NCBI GenBank assembly: GCA_016932555.1
Contig: JAFGCQ010000006.1
Location: 1-45,949, forward strand
Length of the DNA: 45,949 bases
Source: Candidatus Zambryskiibacteriota bacterium
GTDB taxonomy: Bacteria > Patescibacteriota > Minisyncoccia > Phycocordibacterales > WO2-35-19
Direction: 5' to 3'
Shown here: one piece after another, positions 1 to 7,645 of the stretch
How the letters are laid out: each line of letters opens with the position of its first letter
How positions within the stretch are numbered: position 1 is the stretch's first letter
The notes under the pieces: generated by a model
Seen by the model: only the letters and a program-made list of their open reading frames with translations
Told to the model about the DNA's origin: nothing
The model's database searches: none
Translations under genes and position numbers: made by a program

Positions 1-1
1 A

Positions 2-1201
2 AAGAATAAGCAAACAAAAAAACGTTTTTCCCAAAACGGAAAGAAAGCCAATAAAAAAAATCCTAAGAATAAAAGTAAAAAAAGAATTAAAGTTTTAAAT
101 TCGTCAAAATCTCGTCAAATAAGCAAAAAAACTCAATCCAAATTGGAAATGAAAAAAGAGCAATTAGTGATAAAAGGTAAAGAGCGAGGATTTATTACTT
201 TCGATGAAATACTCAAAGAATTTCCTACTATTGAAGATAACATTGCTCTTCTAGAAGAAATTTACGATGAATGCCACAAAGCCAGTATAGATATTCTGGA
301 GGGTGGTCGACTCCTTGAAGATTCAATAACCTTAAAAGTTAAAGATTATTTTAAAGATCCGAATGTTTATGATTCTATCCAGATGTATCTTAAAGAAATT
401 GGGCAACATTCTTTAATTTCTGGAGCTCAAGAAAAAGAATTAGCTAAAAGAATTTTAGCTGGAGATGAGGAAGCTCGAAATGTTTTAGCTCGAGCAAATT
501 TGCGTTTAGTGGTTTCTATCGCTAAAAAATATGTAGGCCGTAGTGCTGATTTGACCCTACTTGACCTTATCCAAGAAGGCAACTTAGGGCTCTTTAAGGC
601 TGTAGATAAATTTGATTATACTAAAGGTTATAAATTTTCTACTTACGCCACTTGGTGGATTAGACAAGCTATTACTAGAGCTCTAGCTGATCAATCCAGA
701 ACTATCAGAGTACCGGTACATATGGTAGAAACTATAGCTAAATATAAACAAGTTGTTCGCCGTCTCTCTCAAGATCTTGGCCGAGATCCTCTACCAGAAG
801 AAATTGCGGTAGAAATGGGGCTTGAACCGGAAAAAATTTATATGATTGAAAAAATAGATCAAGGTACAATTTCTTTAGAGAGTCCGGTTGGCGGAGAAGA
901 GGAAGACACCAAATCTACTTTGGGCGATTTTGTGGCTGACGATAAAATCATTTCTTCTGATCAAGAATCAAATCGTCGCATTATCCGTGACCAGCTACAA
1001 GAAATACTAGCTGATTTACCACCAAAAGAGAAAAAAATCATTGAAATGAGAAATGGTTTAATTGATGGAGTTTATCATACTTTAGAAGATGTTGGTAAAG
1101 AATTTGGTGTCACCAGAGAACGTATTCGCCAGATTGAAGCTAAGGCTCTCGAAAAAATGCGCCAGCATGAAAAAATAAAACGTCTTCAGCATTTCTTTTA
1201 A
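2..1201 (+). CDS. rpoD: Primary sigma factor RpoD (sigma-70), 5' end outside window
   Basis: Housekeeping sigma factor that brings RNA polymerase to -10/-35 promoters. Numbered from the TTG at 143, residues about 75-110 hold region 1.2. Region 2 lies at about 110-185 with the hallmark FSTYATWWIRQAITRAL, region 3 follows, and region 4.2 at about 310-335 contains GVTRERIRQIEAKAL. The track starts at a TTG with no Shine-Dalgarno, but the same frame has no stop back to base 2. It encodes a Lys/Asn/Ser-rich stretch, so the true start is probably upstream of the window. Basic N-terminal extensions are plausible in CPR sigma factors. The gene is complete at the 3' end and is followed by the RAYT cassette. 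The family call is secure; only the N-terminus is uncertain. Confidence 0.93.
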   Translation, partial: KNKQTKKRFSQNGKKANKKNPKNKSKKRIKVLNSSKSRQISKKTQSKLEMKKEQLVIKGKERGFITFDEILKEFPTIEDNIALLEEIYDECHKASIDILEGGRLLEDSITLKVKDYFKDPNVYDSIQMYLKEIGQHSLISGAQEKELAKRILAGDEEARNVLARANLRLVVSIAKKYVGRSADLTLLDLIQEGNLGLFKAVDKFDYTKGYKFSTYATWWIRQAITRALADQSRTIRVPVHMVETIAKYKQVVRRLSQDLGRDPLPEEIAVEMGLEPEKIYMIEKIDQGTISLESPVGGEEEDTKSTLGDFVADDKIISSDQESNRRIIRDQLQEILADLPPKEKKIIEMRNGLIDGVYHTLEDVGKEFGVTRERIRQIEAKALEKMRQHEKIKRLQHFF

Positions 1202-1240
1202 AACACCGATTTTTCATAAAAAATGTATCATCTAAGGTTA

Positions 1241-1257
1241 ACAAGGGGCGCCCTTGT
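1241..1257. repeat. Palindromic REP-like repeat, left flank of transposase gene
   Basis: A 7-bp inverted repeat, ACAAGGG / CCCTTGT, surrounds the loop GCG. It lies 28 bp before the transposase start. A near-identical copy in the same orientation lies 15 bp after the gene, with conserved flanks (TTA.CAAGGGGCGCCCTTGTA.TTTT). A longer, inverted copy is at 23577. Palindromes paired with a RAYT gene are the known REP/RAYT arrangement. Confidence 0.75.
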
Positions 1258-1273
1258 ATTTTAGGAGTTATGA

Positions 1274-1279
1274 TATAAT
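1274..1279 (+). promoter_or_regulatory. -10 box TATAAT, 6 nt before the transposase ATG
   Basis: A perfect TATAAT is followed by six bases (CTAAAT) and then ATG. This spacing puts +1 on the A of the start codon, so the mRNA is probably leaderless; no Shine-Dalgarno is present. The same arrangement precedes many genes in this window. Confidence 0.6.
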
Positions 1280-1285
1280 CTAAAT

Positions 1286-1939
1286 ATGAAAAACAGAGAT
1301 TATAAAAATTTTTCAATAGGAGAAATTTATCACGTTTACAATAGGGGGGTTAATAAGGAAAAAATATTTTTAACTCAAAAAGATTATAATGTTTTTTTAC
1401 AAAGACTTAAAGAAAATCTCTTCCCCCATCTTGTAGACAATAAAAAATTGCTGTGGTCAAAGAGACGAAGAAAAATTCTTCCACCCAATTCCTTTGATCT
1501 TATTGCATACTGCTTGATGCCAAACCATTTTCATTTGCTTATACAACAAAAGACTGAACTATCTATAACAAAACTCTTATCAAAAATATGCACCAGTTAT
1601 TCTATGTGTTTTAACAGAGTAAATAAAAGAGTAGGAACGATATTTCAAGATAGATTTAAAGCAATTTTAATAGAAAACAATGAACAATTATTGTGGACTT
1701 CATACTATATTCACAAAAATCCTATTGAGGCAAAATTAGTTAAAGACTTAAATGATTACAGATGGAGCAGTTATAAAGAATATTTTAATTCAGATAAAAA
1801 CTTATTTGATAAATTATGCAATAAAAAAATTATTTTGGAACAATTTAATTCAGAGGAAAAATATTTAAAATATTTTCAAGATAAAGAAGAATTAATAGCG
1901 TCTTTTAAAGATTTATATTTTGATTTTGAAGAAGAATAA
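1286..1939 (+). CDS. REP-associated tyrosine transposase (RAYT, Y1/HUH, IS200-like)
   Basis: Single-domain Y1 transposase of the TnpA_REP type, expected to nick and rejoin single-stranded DNA at hairpins. The HUH metal motif is HFH at residues 81-83 within LMPNHFHLL. A catalytic tyrosine candidate lies in TSYYIHKNP at 139-146, followed by the family-typical RWSSYKEYF. Length (217 aa) fits the family. A basic insertion sits between the first strand and the HUH motif (WSKRRRKI). The gene is flanked by two copies of a palindrome in direct orientation, as in REP/RAYT systems where the enzyme recognises host-dispersed palindromes. A -10 box 6 nt upstream and no SD suggest a leaderless message. The frame is intact, so the enzyme may be active. 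Confidence 0.88.
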   Translation: MKNRDYKNFSIGEIYHVYNRGVNKEKIFLTQKDYNVFLQRLKENLFPHLVDNKKLLWSKRRRKILPPNSFDLIAYCLMPNHFHLLIQQKTELSITKLLSKICTSYSMCFNRVNKRVGTIFQDRFKAILIENNEQLLWTSYYIHKNPIEAKLVKDLNDYRWSSYKEYFNSDKNLFDKLCNKKIILEQFNSEEKYLKYFQDKEELIASFKDLYFDFEEE

Positions 1940-1953
1940 CAATTAGCAAGTTA

Positions 1954-1970
1954 GCAAGGGGCGCCCTTGT
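1954..1970. repeat. Palindromic REP-like repeat, right flank of transposase gene
   Basis: Second copy of the palindrome, CAAGGG-GCG-CCCTTG, in the same orientation as the copy at 1241. It starts 15 bp after the transposase stop codon. The matching flanks suggest that both copies are ends or substrates of one element. Confidence 0.75.
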
Positions 1971-2050
1971 AGTTTTGGATTTTTTGACTTTTAAAGAGAA
2001 ATATATTAAATTTGGGGTAGAAATAAATTCTGAATAAGGGAGGTTAAAAA

Positions 2051-2242
2051 ATGAAGGACAAAACAGTTCCCGAAACCCAAAAAGCCAGATTATGCGCGGA
2101 AGGACTTATAAGAATCCTGATAAGAGGATTTCTCACCAGGAAACAACTGTTTTCTGAAATCAGAAAACAGGTAGACATAATGGAAGCTGCAGCAGAAGAC
2201 CTTGAAGAAGATGAGGACAAGGTCAAAACAGTGGGAGGCTGA
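2051..2242 (+). CDS. Small acidic hypothetical protein, 63 aa
   Basis: Unknown function. The start is fixed by a strong Shine-Dalgarno (AAGGGAGG, 7 nt before ATG). The first half is basic and helical (ARLCAEGLIRILIRGFLTRKQ); the C-terminal end is very acidic (EAAAEDLEEDEDK). There is no signal peptide and no cysteine pair. The gene stands alone and is followed by a hairpin with a T-run, so it has its own transcription unit. This layout (SD, short ORF, own terminator) recurs for most small unknown genes here and differs from the leaderless neighbours. I do not recognise the family. The antisense ORF at 2044-2226 is a shadow. Confidence 0.7.
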   Translation: MKDKTVPETQKARLCAEGLIRILIRGFLTRKQLFSEIRKQVDIMEAAAEDLEEDEDKVKTVGG

Positions 2243-2261
2243 AATGATCTTGTTATTTTTT

Positions 2262-2295
2262 AAGGGGCGGGAATGGAAACTCTCGCCCTTTTTAT
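2262..2295 (+). terminator. Rho-independent terminator after the 63-aa gene
   Basis: A GC-rich stem (GGGCG / CGCCC with flanking pairs) is followed by TTTTTATATTTA. It separates the small gene from the helicase, whose start lies 21 bp further on. Confidence 0.65.
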
Positions 2296-2315
2296 ATTTA
2301 TGCTAATCTTATTTT

Positions 2316-5285
2316 ATGAAATCGACAGAATTTGAAAAGCAGTATAAAAAACTAAATCCGAAACAAAAAGAAGCGGTAAATACTATAGAGGGACCGGTTA
2401 TGGTTATTGCCGGCCCAGGAACCGGTAAAACCACTATTTTAACTTTACGTATTGCTAATATCTTACTCAAAACCGACACTAAGCCAGAAAATATTTTAGC
2501 ACTGACCTTTACTAACTCAGGTGTATCGGCAATAAGAAAAAATTTAATTGAATACATGGGTGATGATGCTTATCGTGTCAATATTTTTACTTTCCACGCT
2601 TTTGCCGAAAATATTATCAAAGAATTTTCTTTCTATTTTAAAGAACTAGAATCTTCAAAAATTATAAGCGATTTGGAAAAATTGGAAATCCTTGAAGAGA
2701 TAATGGGGAATGGAAAATTTAAAGAAATTATCTCTAAAAATGATTTATTCAGTTCGCTTTCTCAAATTAAAAAGGCAATCAATTCCATTAAAAAAGAAGG
2801 TCTCAATCCTGAAGAATTTGAATCCAAGATCCCAAAATGGGAAAAAGATCTTTGGGTAGACGAAAATCTTTTTTATAAGAAAAAATTTGGAAAATACAGC
2901 GCAGGAGATATGAAACCAGCTGAAAAAGAAAAACTGAATAAAAAGATTGCCAAAACCAAAGAAATTGCCAAGGTTTTTCGAGAATATCAAAAAAAAATAA
3001 AAGAAAAGAGCTTTTATGATTTTGACGATATGATTTTAAACACTTTAAAAGAACTTGAAAAAAACCAAAACTTAAAACTTGATTTACAAGAACAATACCA
3101 ATATTTGCTTATCGATGAACACCAAGACACTAATGACGGACAAAATCGATTGATCGAACTTTTAACAGATGCCGAACATTTGAACGGCAAGCCTAATTTG
3201 TTCACCGTAGGTGATGAAAAACAATCAATTTATCGATTCCAGGGAGCTAGTGAAAAAACTTTTAGACATTTTAATGAAATTTATGAAGAAGTAGAGATTA
3301 TAAATTTGGAAGACAATTACCGGTCTACTCAGAATATTTTGGATTCTTCGCATAGCTTGATTGAATATACTATAGATAAACCTGAAAAACTTAAGGCTTG
3401 CAATAAATCGAATGATAAAAAAATAAATTACCTGGAATTTTCAAACTATAAATTTGAATTATTGTATATCGCAGAAATCATAAAGAATAAAATCGAAAAA
3501 GAAAAAATTAATCCTAAAGAAATTGCCGTCATTTATCGATCCAATAGGCAAGTTAATGATCTTAAAAATATTCTAGACCAAAAAAATATTCCTTTTACTG
3601 TTATTTCAAAGGAATATTTGCTTGAAGACCCTAATATAAATAACCTTATTTCAATATTAAAAGTTATAAATAATCCTAAAGATAATTATCATTTAGCAAA
3701 ATCTCTTTTGGTAAATTTCTTGAAATTGGATTCATATAAAGTGGTAGATATTCTAAACAAATTCAATAAAAAAAACCGAGGCGAAGACAAAGTTTTATTT
3801 GATTTTATCGTTGGACAAAAAGAATTTAAAGATTTTGTCTCTAAGATAAAATCTCTGAAAACAAAATCAGCCAATGTAAATTTTGATCAGTTCTTCAAAG
3901 AATTCTTGAGTGAATCGAGATACCTTGACTATATGCTTGAAAGTCCCGATAGTCGATATCAGCTCATCAAAATTGATAAGCTTTTTGATGAAATTAAGAG
4001 ACAAATTCAAAATAAAAAAGGTTATTCTCTAGATGATTTTATAAAATTTATTAATTTATATAAAAAATATAATTTGGATATCGAAACTAAAGATCCGGAA
4101 GTAATGGAAGGAATCCAGCTTATGACTGCCCACCGATCAAAAGGTTTAGAATTTGAGTATGTTTTCATTGTAAACGCTACAAGAAAAAGTTGGGAAAAGA
4201 GCCGCGGATTTGGCAGTATTGTACTGCCAATAGACAACTATAAAGGCAATCTTGACGACGAAAGGCGACTTTTTTATGTATCAATGACCAGAGCTAAGAA
4301 AGAGCTTTATATAACCAGTTCACTTACCGACTGGGAAGGAAAATTACAAGATAAAAGCCAGTTCATAACCGAAATCAAGAAAAATCTTATAAAAAATACA
4401 AATACGGACGAATTTGAAAAGAAAAATATTGATAATTTGTATTTGTTTATCAAAAAAACAGACACAAATAAAAGTTTGTTTGACAAAAAATATTTAAAAA
4501 ATTTGTTTTTCGAAAAAAATCTTAATGTTACTGCTCTTAATAATTATTTAGAGTGCCCAAACAAATATCTCTTTAGAAATTTGATTCAGTTGCCAAGTGA
4601 ATATTCTCCCATTTTACTTTACGGCAATTTAATTCATGACAGTTTGGAAAAATTTTTTGAAGAGAGTAAAAATAATAAAAAAATTTCAAGCAAGAAAGAG
4701 CTTGTTAGAATTTTTAAAGAATTGATTGAAAGATCGAGCTTTTATGGTAAAGAGTATGAGAGATATCTGGGGAGAGGAATAGAAACTTTGGGAGAGTATC
4801 ATAACTATTATCATAAAAATTGGACTCTAGAAATAGAGAACGAAAAATATATAAGACGTGATTTTGAGCTTGGTGGAGGAAAGAAAATAAACATAAGCGG
4901 CCGTTTGGATAAAATAGAATTTTTGGATTCCAATCTGGAAGGTAGAATAAATATAGTAGATTACAAAACCGGCAGACCCTTTAGTGATAAAACCAAAAAA
5001 CAAGAAAAAGAAAACTTAAAAAGGCAGCTCGTTTTCTATTACATTCTTTACGAAAATTTCGCCGACAATAAATTCACCATAAATCAAGCTATTTTAGACT
5101 TTGTTGAAAAAAACAAAAATGGCCAATTTGAGCAATACAGCGTTCCAATTGGAGATAAGGAAATAAAAGAAGTAAAAAACGAGATAAGACAGATGGCGCA
5201 AGAAGTTTTAAGCGGCGATTTTCTAGACCTCGGCTGCAATAAAAAAGACTGCCAATACTGCACTTACCGAAAATTAATTCTCTAA
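2316..5285 (+). CDS. UvrD/PcrA-like superfamily 1 helicase fused to a RecB-type Fe-S nuclease
   Basis: Predicted ATP-dependent helicase-nuclease for DNA break processing, similar in layout to AddAB/RecBCD-type single-chain enzymes. Helicase motifs appear in order: Walker A GPGTGKTT (33-40), Walker B DEHQD (about 266-270, in place of the usual DEFQD), motif III GDEKQSIYRFQGA (about 298), motif V LMTAHRSKGLEF (about 601) and motif VI FYVSMTRAKK (about 652). The C-terminal third is a PD-(D/E)XK nuclease: YLECP (about 743), a GRLDKIEF strand, VDYKTG (about 881), then CNKKDCQYC (about 973). These cysteines with the one in YLECP form the four-Cys Fe-S staple seen in AddB and Cas4. The start is ATG 6 nt after TAATCT, with no SD. 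The 3' end overlaps the convergent DsbA-like gene by 12 bp. Confidence 0.9.
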   Translation: MKSTEFEKQYKKLNPKQKEAVNTIEGPVMVIAGPGTGKTTILTLRIANILLKTDTKPENILALTFTNSGVSAIRKNLIEYMGDDAYRVNIFTFHAFAENIIKEFSFYFKELESSKIISDLEKLEILEEIMGNGKFKEIISKNDLFSSLSQIKKAINSIKKEGLNPEEFESKIPKWEKDLWVDENLFYKKKFGKYSAGDMKPAEKEKLNKKIAKTKEIAKVFREYQKKIKEKSFYDFDDMILNTLKELEKNQNLKLDLQEQYQYLLIDEHQDTNDGQNRLIELLTDAEHLNGKPNLFTVGDEKQSIYRFQGASEKTFRHFNEIYEEVEIINLEDNYRSTQNILDSSHSLIEYTIDKPEKLKACNKSNDKKINYLEFSNYKFELLYIAEIIKNKIEKEKINPKEIAVIYRSNRQVNDLKNILDQKNIPFTVISKEYLLEDPNINNLISILKVINNPKDNYHLAKSLLVNFLKLDSYKVVDILNKFNKKNRGEDKVLFDFIVGQKEFKDFVSKIKSLKTKSANVNFDQFFKEFLSESRYLDYMLESPDSRYQLIKIDKLFDEIKRQIQNKKGYSLDDFIKFINLYKKYNLDIETKDPEVMEGIQLMTAHRSKGLEFEYVFIVNATRKSWEKSRGFGSIVLPIDNYKGNLDDERRLFYVSMTRAKKELYITSSLTDWEGKLQDKSQFITEIKKNLIKNTNTDEFEKKNIDNLYLFIKKTDTNKSLFDKKYLKNLFFEKNLNVTALNNYLECPNKYLFRNLIQLPSEYSPILLYGNLIHDSLEKFFEESKNNKKISSKKELVRIFKELIERSSFYGKEYERYLGRGIETLGEYHNYYHKNWTLEIENEKYIRRDFELGGGKKINISGRLDKIEFLDSNLEGRINIVDYKTGRPFSDKTKKQEKENLKRQLVFYYILYENFADNKFTINQAILDFVEKNKNGQFEQYSVPIGDKEIKEVKNEIRQMAQEVLSGDFLDLGCNKKDCQYCTYRKLIL

Positions 5286-5969
5286 AATCATATCAATAGC
5301 AGATTTGACTTGAGAATATGGGTAAGCACCCGGTAGTTCATAATGTTCGCCGTTTTTAGTATCTACAATTACGTTGTAAGGAGTGCCCCCAACGCTTAAT
5401 TTCTGACCGCTCTGGAAATCAGCTTCTACTTCTGAAACCAACTCCTCGCTTTCAAGACAAGCATTGAAATCAATTGATGAAAGGCCTATTTGAGTAGCAA
5501 TGTTGATTAATTCTTTTGGATCAAGTCCATCATTAGAAGGAGTTATCTCGTAAAGTTTATTTATGTATTCCCAAAATTTACTATTACCGCCCAACTTATC
5601 AGCGCATTCAGTAGCTAGAGCTTCATTAAAAGCTTTGGAGTGCAGTTGTTCAAGTGGAAAATGTCGATATACCCAAGCTACCTCTCCTTCTTTGCCGTAT
5701 TCCTGCATTATTGAGTTCATAGTAACATGAAAATTCTTGCAAAACGGACATTCAGTATCAGAATATTCAATTACTAAAATTCGAGCATTAGCACTACCCA
5801 AAATATGATCATTAGCATTAAGAGACAAAATTGATGCAGCAGTGTTTTGAGCTGATTCTAATAGATTTGGTTGGTTGTCATTGTTAATTTTACCGTTTAG
5901 GTAGATCCCTCCGGCAATCAAAAGAGCTGCTAAGATAATCGCAACAGGTAATGAAAATTTTTCAGGCAT
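5274..5969 (-). CDS. DsbA-family thioredoxin-like protein, membrane-anchored
   Basis: Predicted extracytoplasmic thiol oxidoreductase that would form or shuffle disulfides in exported proteins. Residues 6-25 form one hydrophobic anchor (VAIILAALLIAGGIYL), so the protein faces outside. The catalytic CPFC is at 74-77 in YSDTECPFCKNF, preceded by the usual beta strand. The cis-proline loop is GGTPYN (about 193), followed by VIVDTKNG. Length (231 aa) matches the DsbA/thioredoxin_4 group common in CPR. A TATAAT lies about 26 nt upstream of ATG with no obvious SD. The gene converges on the helicase with a 12-bp overlap and no terminator between them. Confidence 0.88.
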   Translation of the reverse strand: MPEKFSLPVAIILAALLIAGGIYLNGKINNDNQPNLLESAQNTAASILSLNANDHILGSANARILVIEYSDTECPFCKNFHVTMNSIMQEYGKEGEVAWVYRHFPLEQLHSKAFNEALATECADKLGGNSKFWEYINKLYEITPSNDGLDPKELINIATQIGLSSIDFNACLESEELVSEVEADFQSGQKLSVGGTPYNVIVDTKNGEHYELPGAYPYSQVKSAIDMILEN

Positions 5970-6013
5970 ATTTTTATATTAATTACAATATCGATATTAT
6001 AGCATAACCTTTA

Positions 6014-6592
6014 TTAAAAAGGCAGAGTTCTATTTAAGGTAGCGGATTCTGGGGTTTTCCCCCAATCAGAAACATCTAATTTAACTTCATTCAAATTCGG
6101 TCCTTCTTTAAAGATAAGTTTACTTTCTTTAAGAGCATACTCGTAGATATCTTTAGTCAGGCGTACATCATTAAGGCAATATCTCTTAACTTTTTCAATT
6201 TCGCCATTACGCCACCATTTTATGGCATCAAGTCCATGGCCGCTTTTGTTTGCCCCGAGCGTACCTTCGGCAATTTGATCTAACTTCATTCGGCGGCCTG
6301 CAGATTTGTACATTTCTTTTAAAATATCTACACTCTTTAATTTCAAAAGATCACCAGGATAATATTTATTTAAAAGAGGAATATCAAAATGATCTCCATT
6401 AAAGGTAATGAGTATTTGAGCATTTTCTATAATTGGCCAGAGTTTATTAAACTCTTCTACTAAAAAAGCTTTATATTTATCATTAGCGTAATCATAAACA
6501 CCTACTACCGATATATCCAAACTGGCTGGGTTATTTGATCCAATATCTTGGAAAGTATTTGAAGTTTCAATATCAAAAACTATTTTGTTCAT
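6014..6592 (-). CDS. DEDDy-type 3'-5' exonuclease / RNase H-like (YprB-like) protein
   Basis: Predicted nuclease of the ribonuclease H-like superfamily. Acidic motifs appear in order: DIET near the N-terminus (motif I), TFNGDHFDIPLL (motif II) and YCLNDVRLT (motif III, Tyr-x3-Asp, hence DEDDy). No polymerase or helicase domain is attached. The track start (6616) would add eight residues, but a -10 box TATACT lies at 6607-6602, about 8 nt before the ATG at 6592, with TTACTT 16 bp further upstream. The transcript therefore begins at or just before ATG 6592, giving MNKIVFDIETSN, the normal beginning for this fold. A probable substrate class cannot be read from the sequence. Confidence 0.8.
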   Translation of the reverse strand: MNKIVFDIETSNTFQDIGSNNPASLDISVVGVYDYANDKYKAFLVEEFNKLWPIIENAQILITFNGDHFDIPLLNKYYPGDLLKLKSVDILKEMYKSAGRRMKLDQIAEGTLGANKSGHGLDAIKWWRNGEIEKVKRYCLNDVRLTKDIYEYALKESKLIFKEGPNLNEVKLDVSDWGKTPESATLNRTLPF

Positions 6593-6629
6593 AATATTTA
6601 AGTATAACAAACACAAAAATTAAAGTAAT

Positions 6630-6657
6630 TTGACAATATTGATATTTATGATAATAT
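6630..6657 (+). promoter_or_regulatory. Sigma-70 promoter for the 6.7-8.4 kb operon
   Basis: TTGACA, a 16-bp spacer and TAATAT. It lies back to back with the leaderless promoter of the exonuclease gene on the other strand. It gives a leader of about 32 nt carrying the SD GAAAGGA before ATG 6696. Confidence 0.65.
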
Positions 6658-6695
6658 ATGAAAAGTAAAATGCTCTTTGAGAAAGGAAAATCACT

Positions 6696-7397
6696 ATGAA
6701 AGAAGTAATGAGAGATCATTTCGAAGAATGTCTCGAAGATTTTTGTAAGCGTGTTATCAAGATCGCGCCACCAGGGACTCGGGCTCGAAATGATATTTTG
6801 CTGCCTCTTACCCGTTTTTGTAAAGTAGATTTTCAAACTTTTAGAAAATGGGCAACAGGGCGAGCATCTCCAACAGGAGAAATCAGGGTGAGACTTATGT
6901 GTTATTTAAGTCTACATGGTTACAAAATCATCGAATTTGAAAATCTACCTGCATTTTTGAAGGGGGTTTTTGAAATTATCGGATTCAACCTGCTTTCAGC
7001 AAAAGAAGTTGCTGGAATAGTGGGTTATACCAAAACTTCCTCTTTATTTGACGTTTTGTTCGGAAAACAAAACATAAGTAAAGCCAAGAAGTTTATAATG
7101 TGGAATCTCTGGAAAGTACACAAAGATACATTGGAAGAAATGTTTGATGAATCTGTTTCCGTGTGCCTTGATATTTCCAGGGAGGTTTCTTATTCAGAAA
7201 CAAAAAATGTGTCTCCGATTTACTCTTCAATTCTCCTGTCTATGCAAGGCTTGGTCGTCGCTCTAGATAGCGGCATTTTCTCAAATCTATCTAAAAAAGA
7301 AATCGATTATTTGAGAAGCGCTGAAGGAAAGTCGGTTATACAAAGGCTTTCTAATCATCTAAAATCAATCGAGATCAGTTATCTGAAGGAGGATTGA
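6696..7397 (+). CDS. Hypothetical protein with a possible HTH-like segment, 233 aa
   Basis: First gene of a three-gene operon. I do not recognise a family. The N-terminal half contains a segment (FQTFRKWATGRASPTGEI, about 47-64) that looks like the recognition part of a helix-turn-helix, followed by a hydrophobic helix. A second such unit may lie at about 105-135 (AKEVAGIVGYTKTSSLFDVL). A DNA-binding or regulatory role is therefore inferred, weakly. The C-terminal part is helical and polar. The start is set by GAAAGGA upstream of ATG. The stop codon (TGA at 7395) lies 2 bp before the ATG of the next gene, and the next SD is inside this gene's end. Expression is from the TTGACA/TAATAT promoter at 6630. 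Confidence 0.6.
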   Translation: MKEVMRDHFEECLEDFCKRVIKIAPPGTRARNDILLPLTRFCKVDFQTFRKWATGRASPTGEIRVRLMCYLSLHGYKIIEFENLPAFLKGVFEIIGFNLLSAKEVAGIVGYTKTSSLFDVLFGKQNISKAKKFIMWNLWKVHKDTLEEMFDESVSVCLDISREVSYSETKNVSPIYSSILLSMQGLVVALDSGIFSNLSKKEIDYLRSAEGKSVIQRLSNHLKSIEISYLKED

Positions 7398-7399
7398 TT

Positions 7400-7642
7400 A
7401 TGGAAGATAAAAATTACCAAGCAATAGTTGAAAAAGTAATTTCCGGCAGGCATGGAGAATATTGTCATACCCGTTCGAAAGAATTGGGTTCCGTCACTTT
7501 TTCCTTGGATGTCTGGCAAGAAAAAATAAAGCCAGAACCGGGAACTTATGTCATGCTTTCACAGGTGTTCAAGAAGCGCGCTGGTTGGCGTGCCGCCAGT
7601 GCAAGGTTTTTACAGCCGTCCGATGAGACGAGAGAGGACTAA
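7400..7642 (+). CDS. Small hypothetical protein, possible OB-fold-like
   Basis: Second gene of the operon. The track starts at TTG 7394, but AAGGAGG ends at 7392, only 1 nt before that TTG. The ATG at 7400 has the proper 7-nt spacing, so it is chosen (80 aa). The middle reads as beta strands (GSVTFSLDVW, TYVMLSQVFKKRAGWRAASARFLQP), which could form a small beta barrel or OB fold; this is inference only. There is no cysteine cluster, signal peptide or coiled coil. It lies 3 bp before the ParB-domain gene and very probably works with it. Confidence 0.6.
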   Translation: MEDKNYQAIVEKVISGRHGEYCHTRSKELGSVTFSLDVWQEKIKPEPGTYVMLSQVFKKRAGWRAASARFLQPSDETRED

Positions 7643-7645
7643 GCA

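Noticed and set aside
1241-1970. Full insertion sequence with terminal inverted repeats and target duplication
   Set aside because: The flanking palindromes are in direct orientation and there is no target duplication visible; a REP/RAYT cassette fits better.
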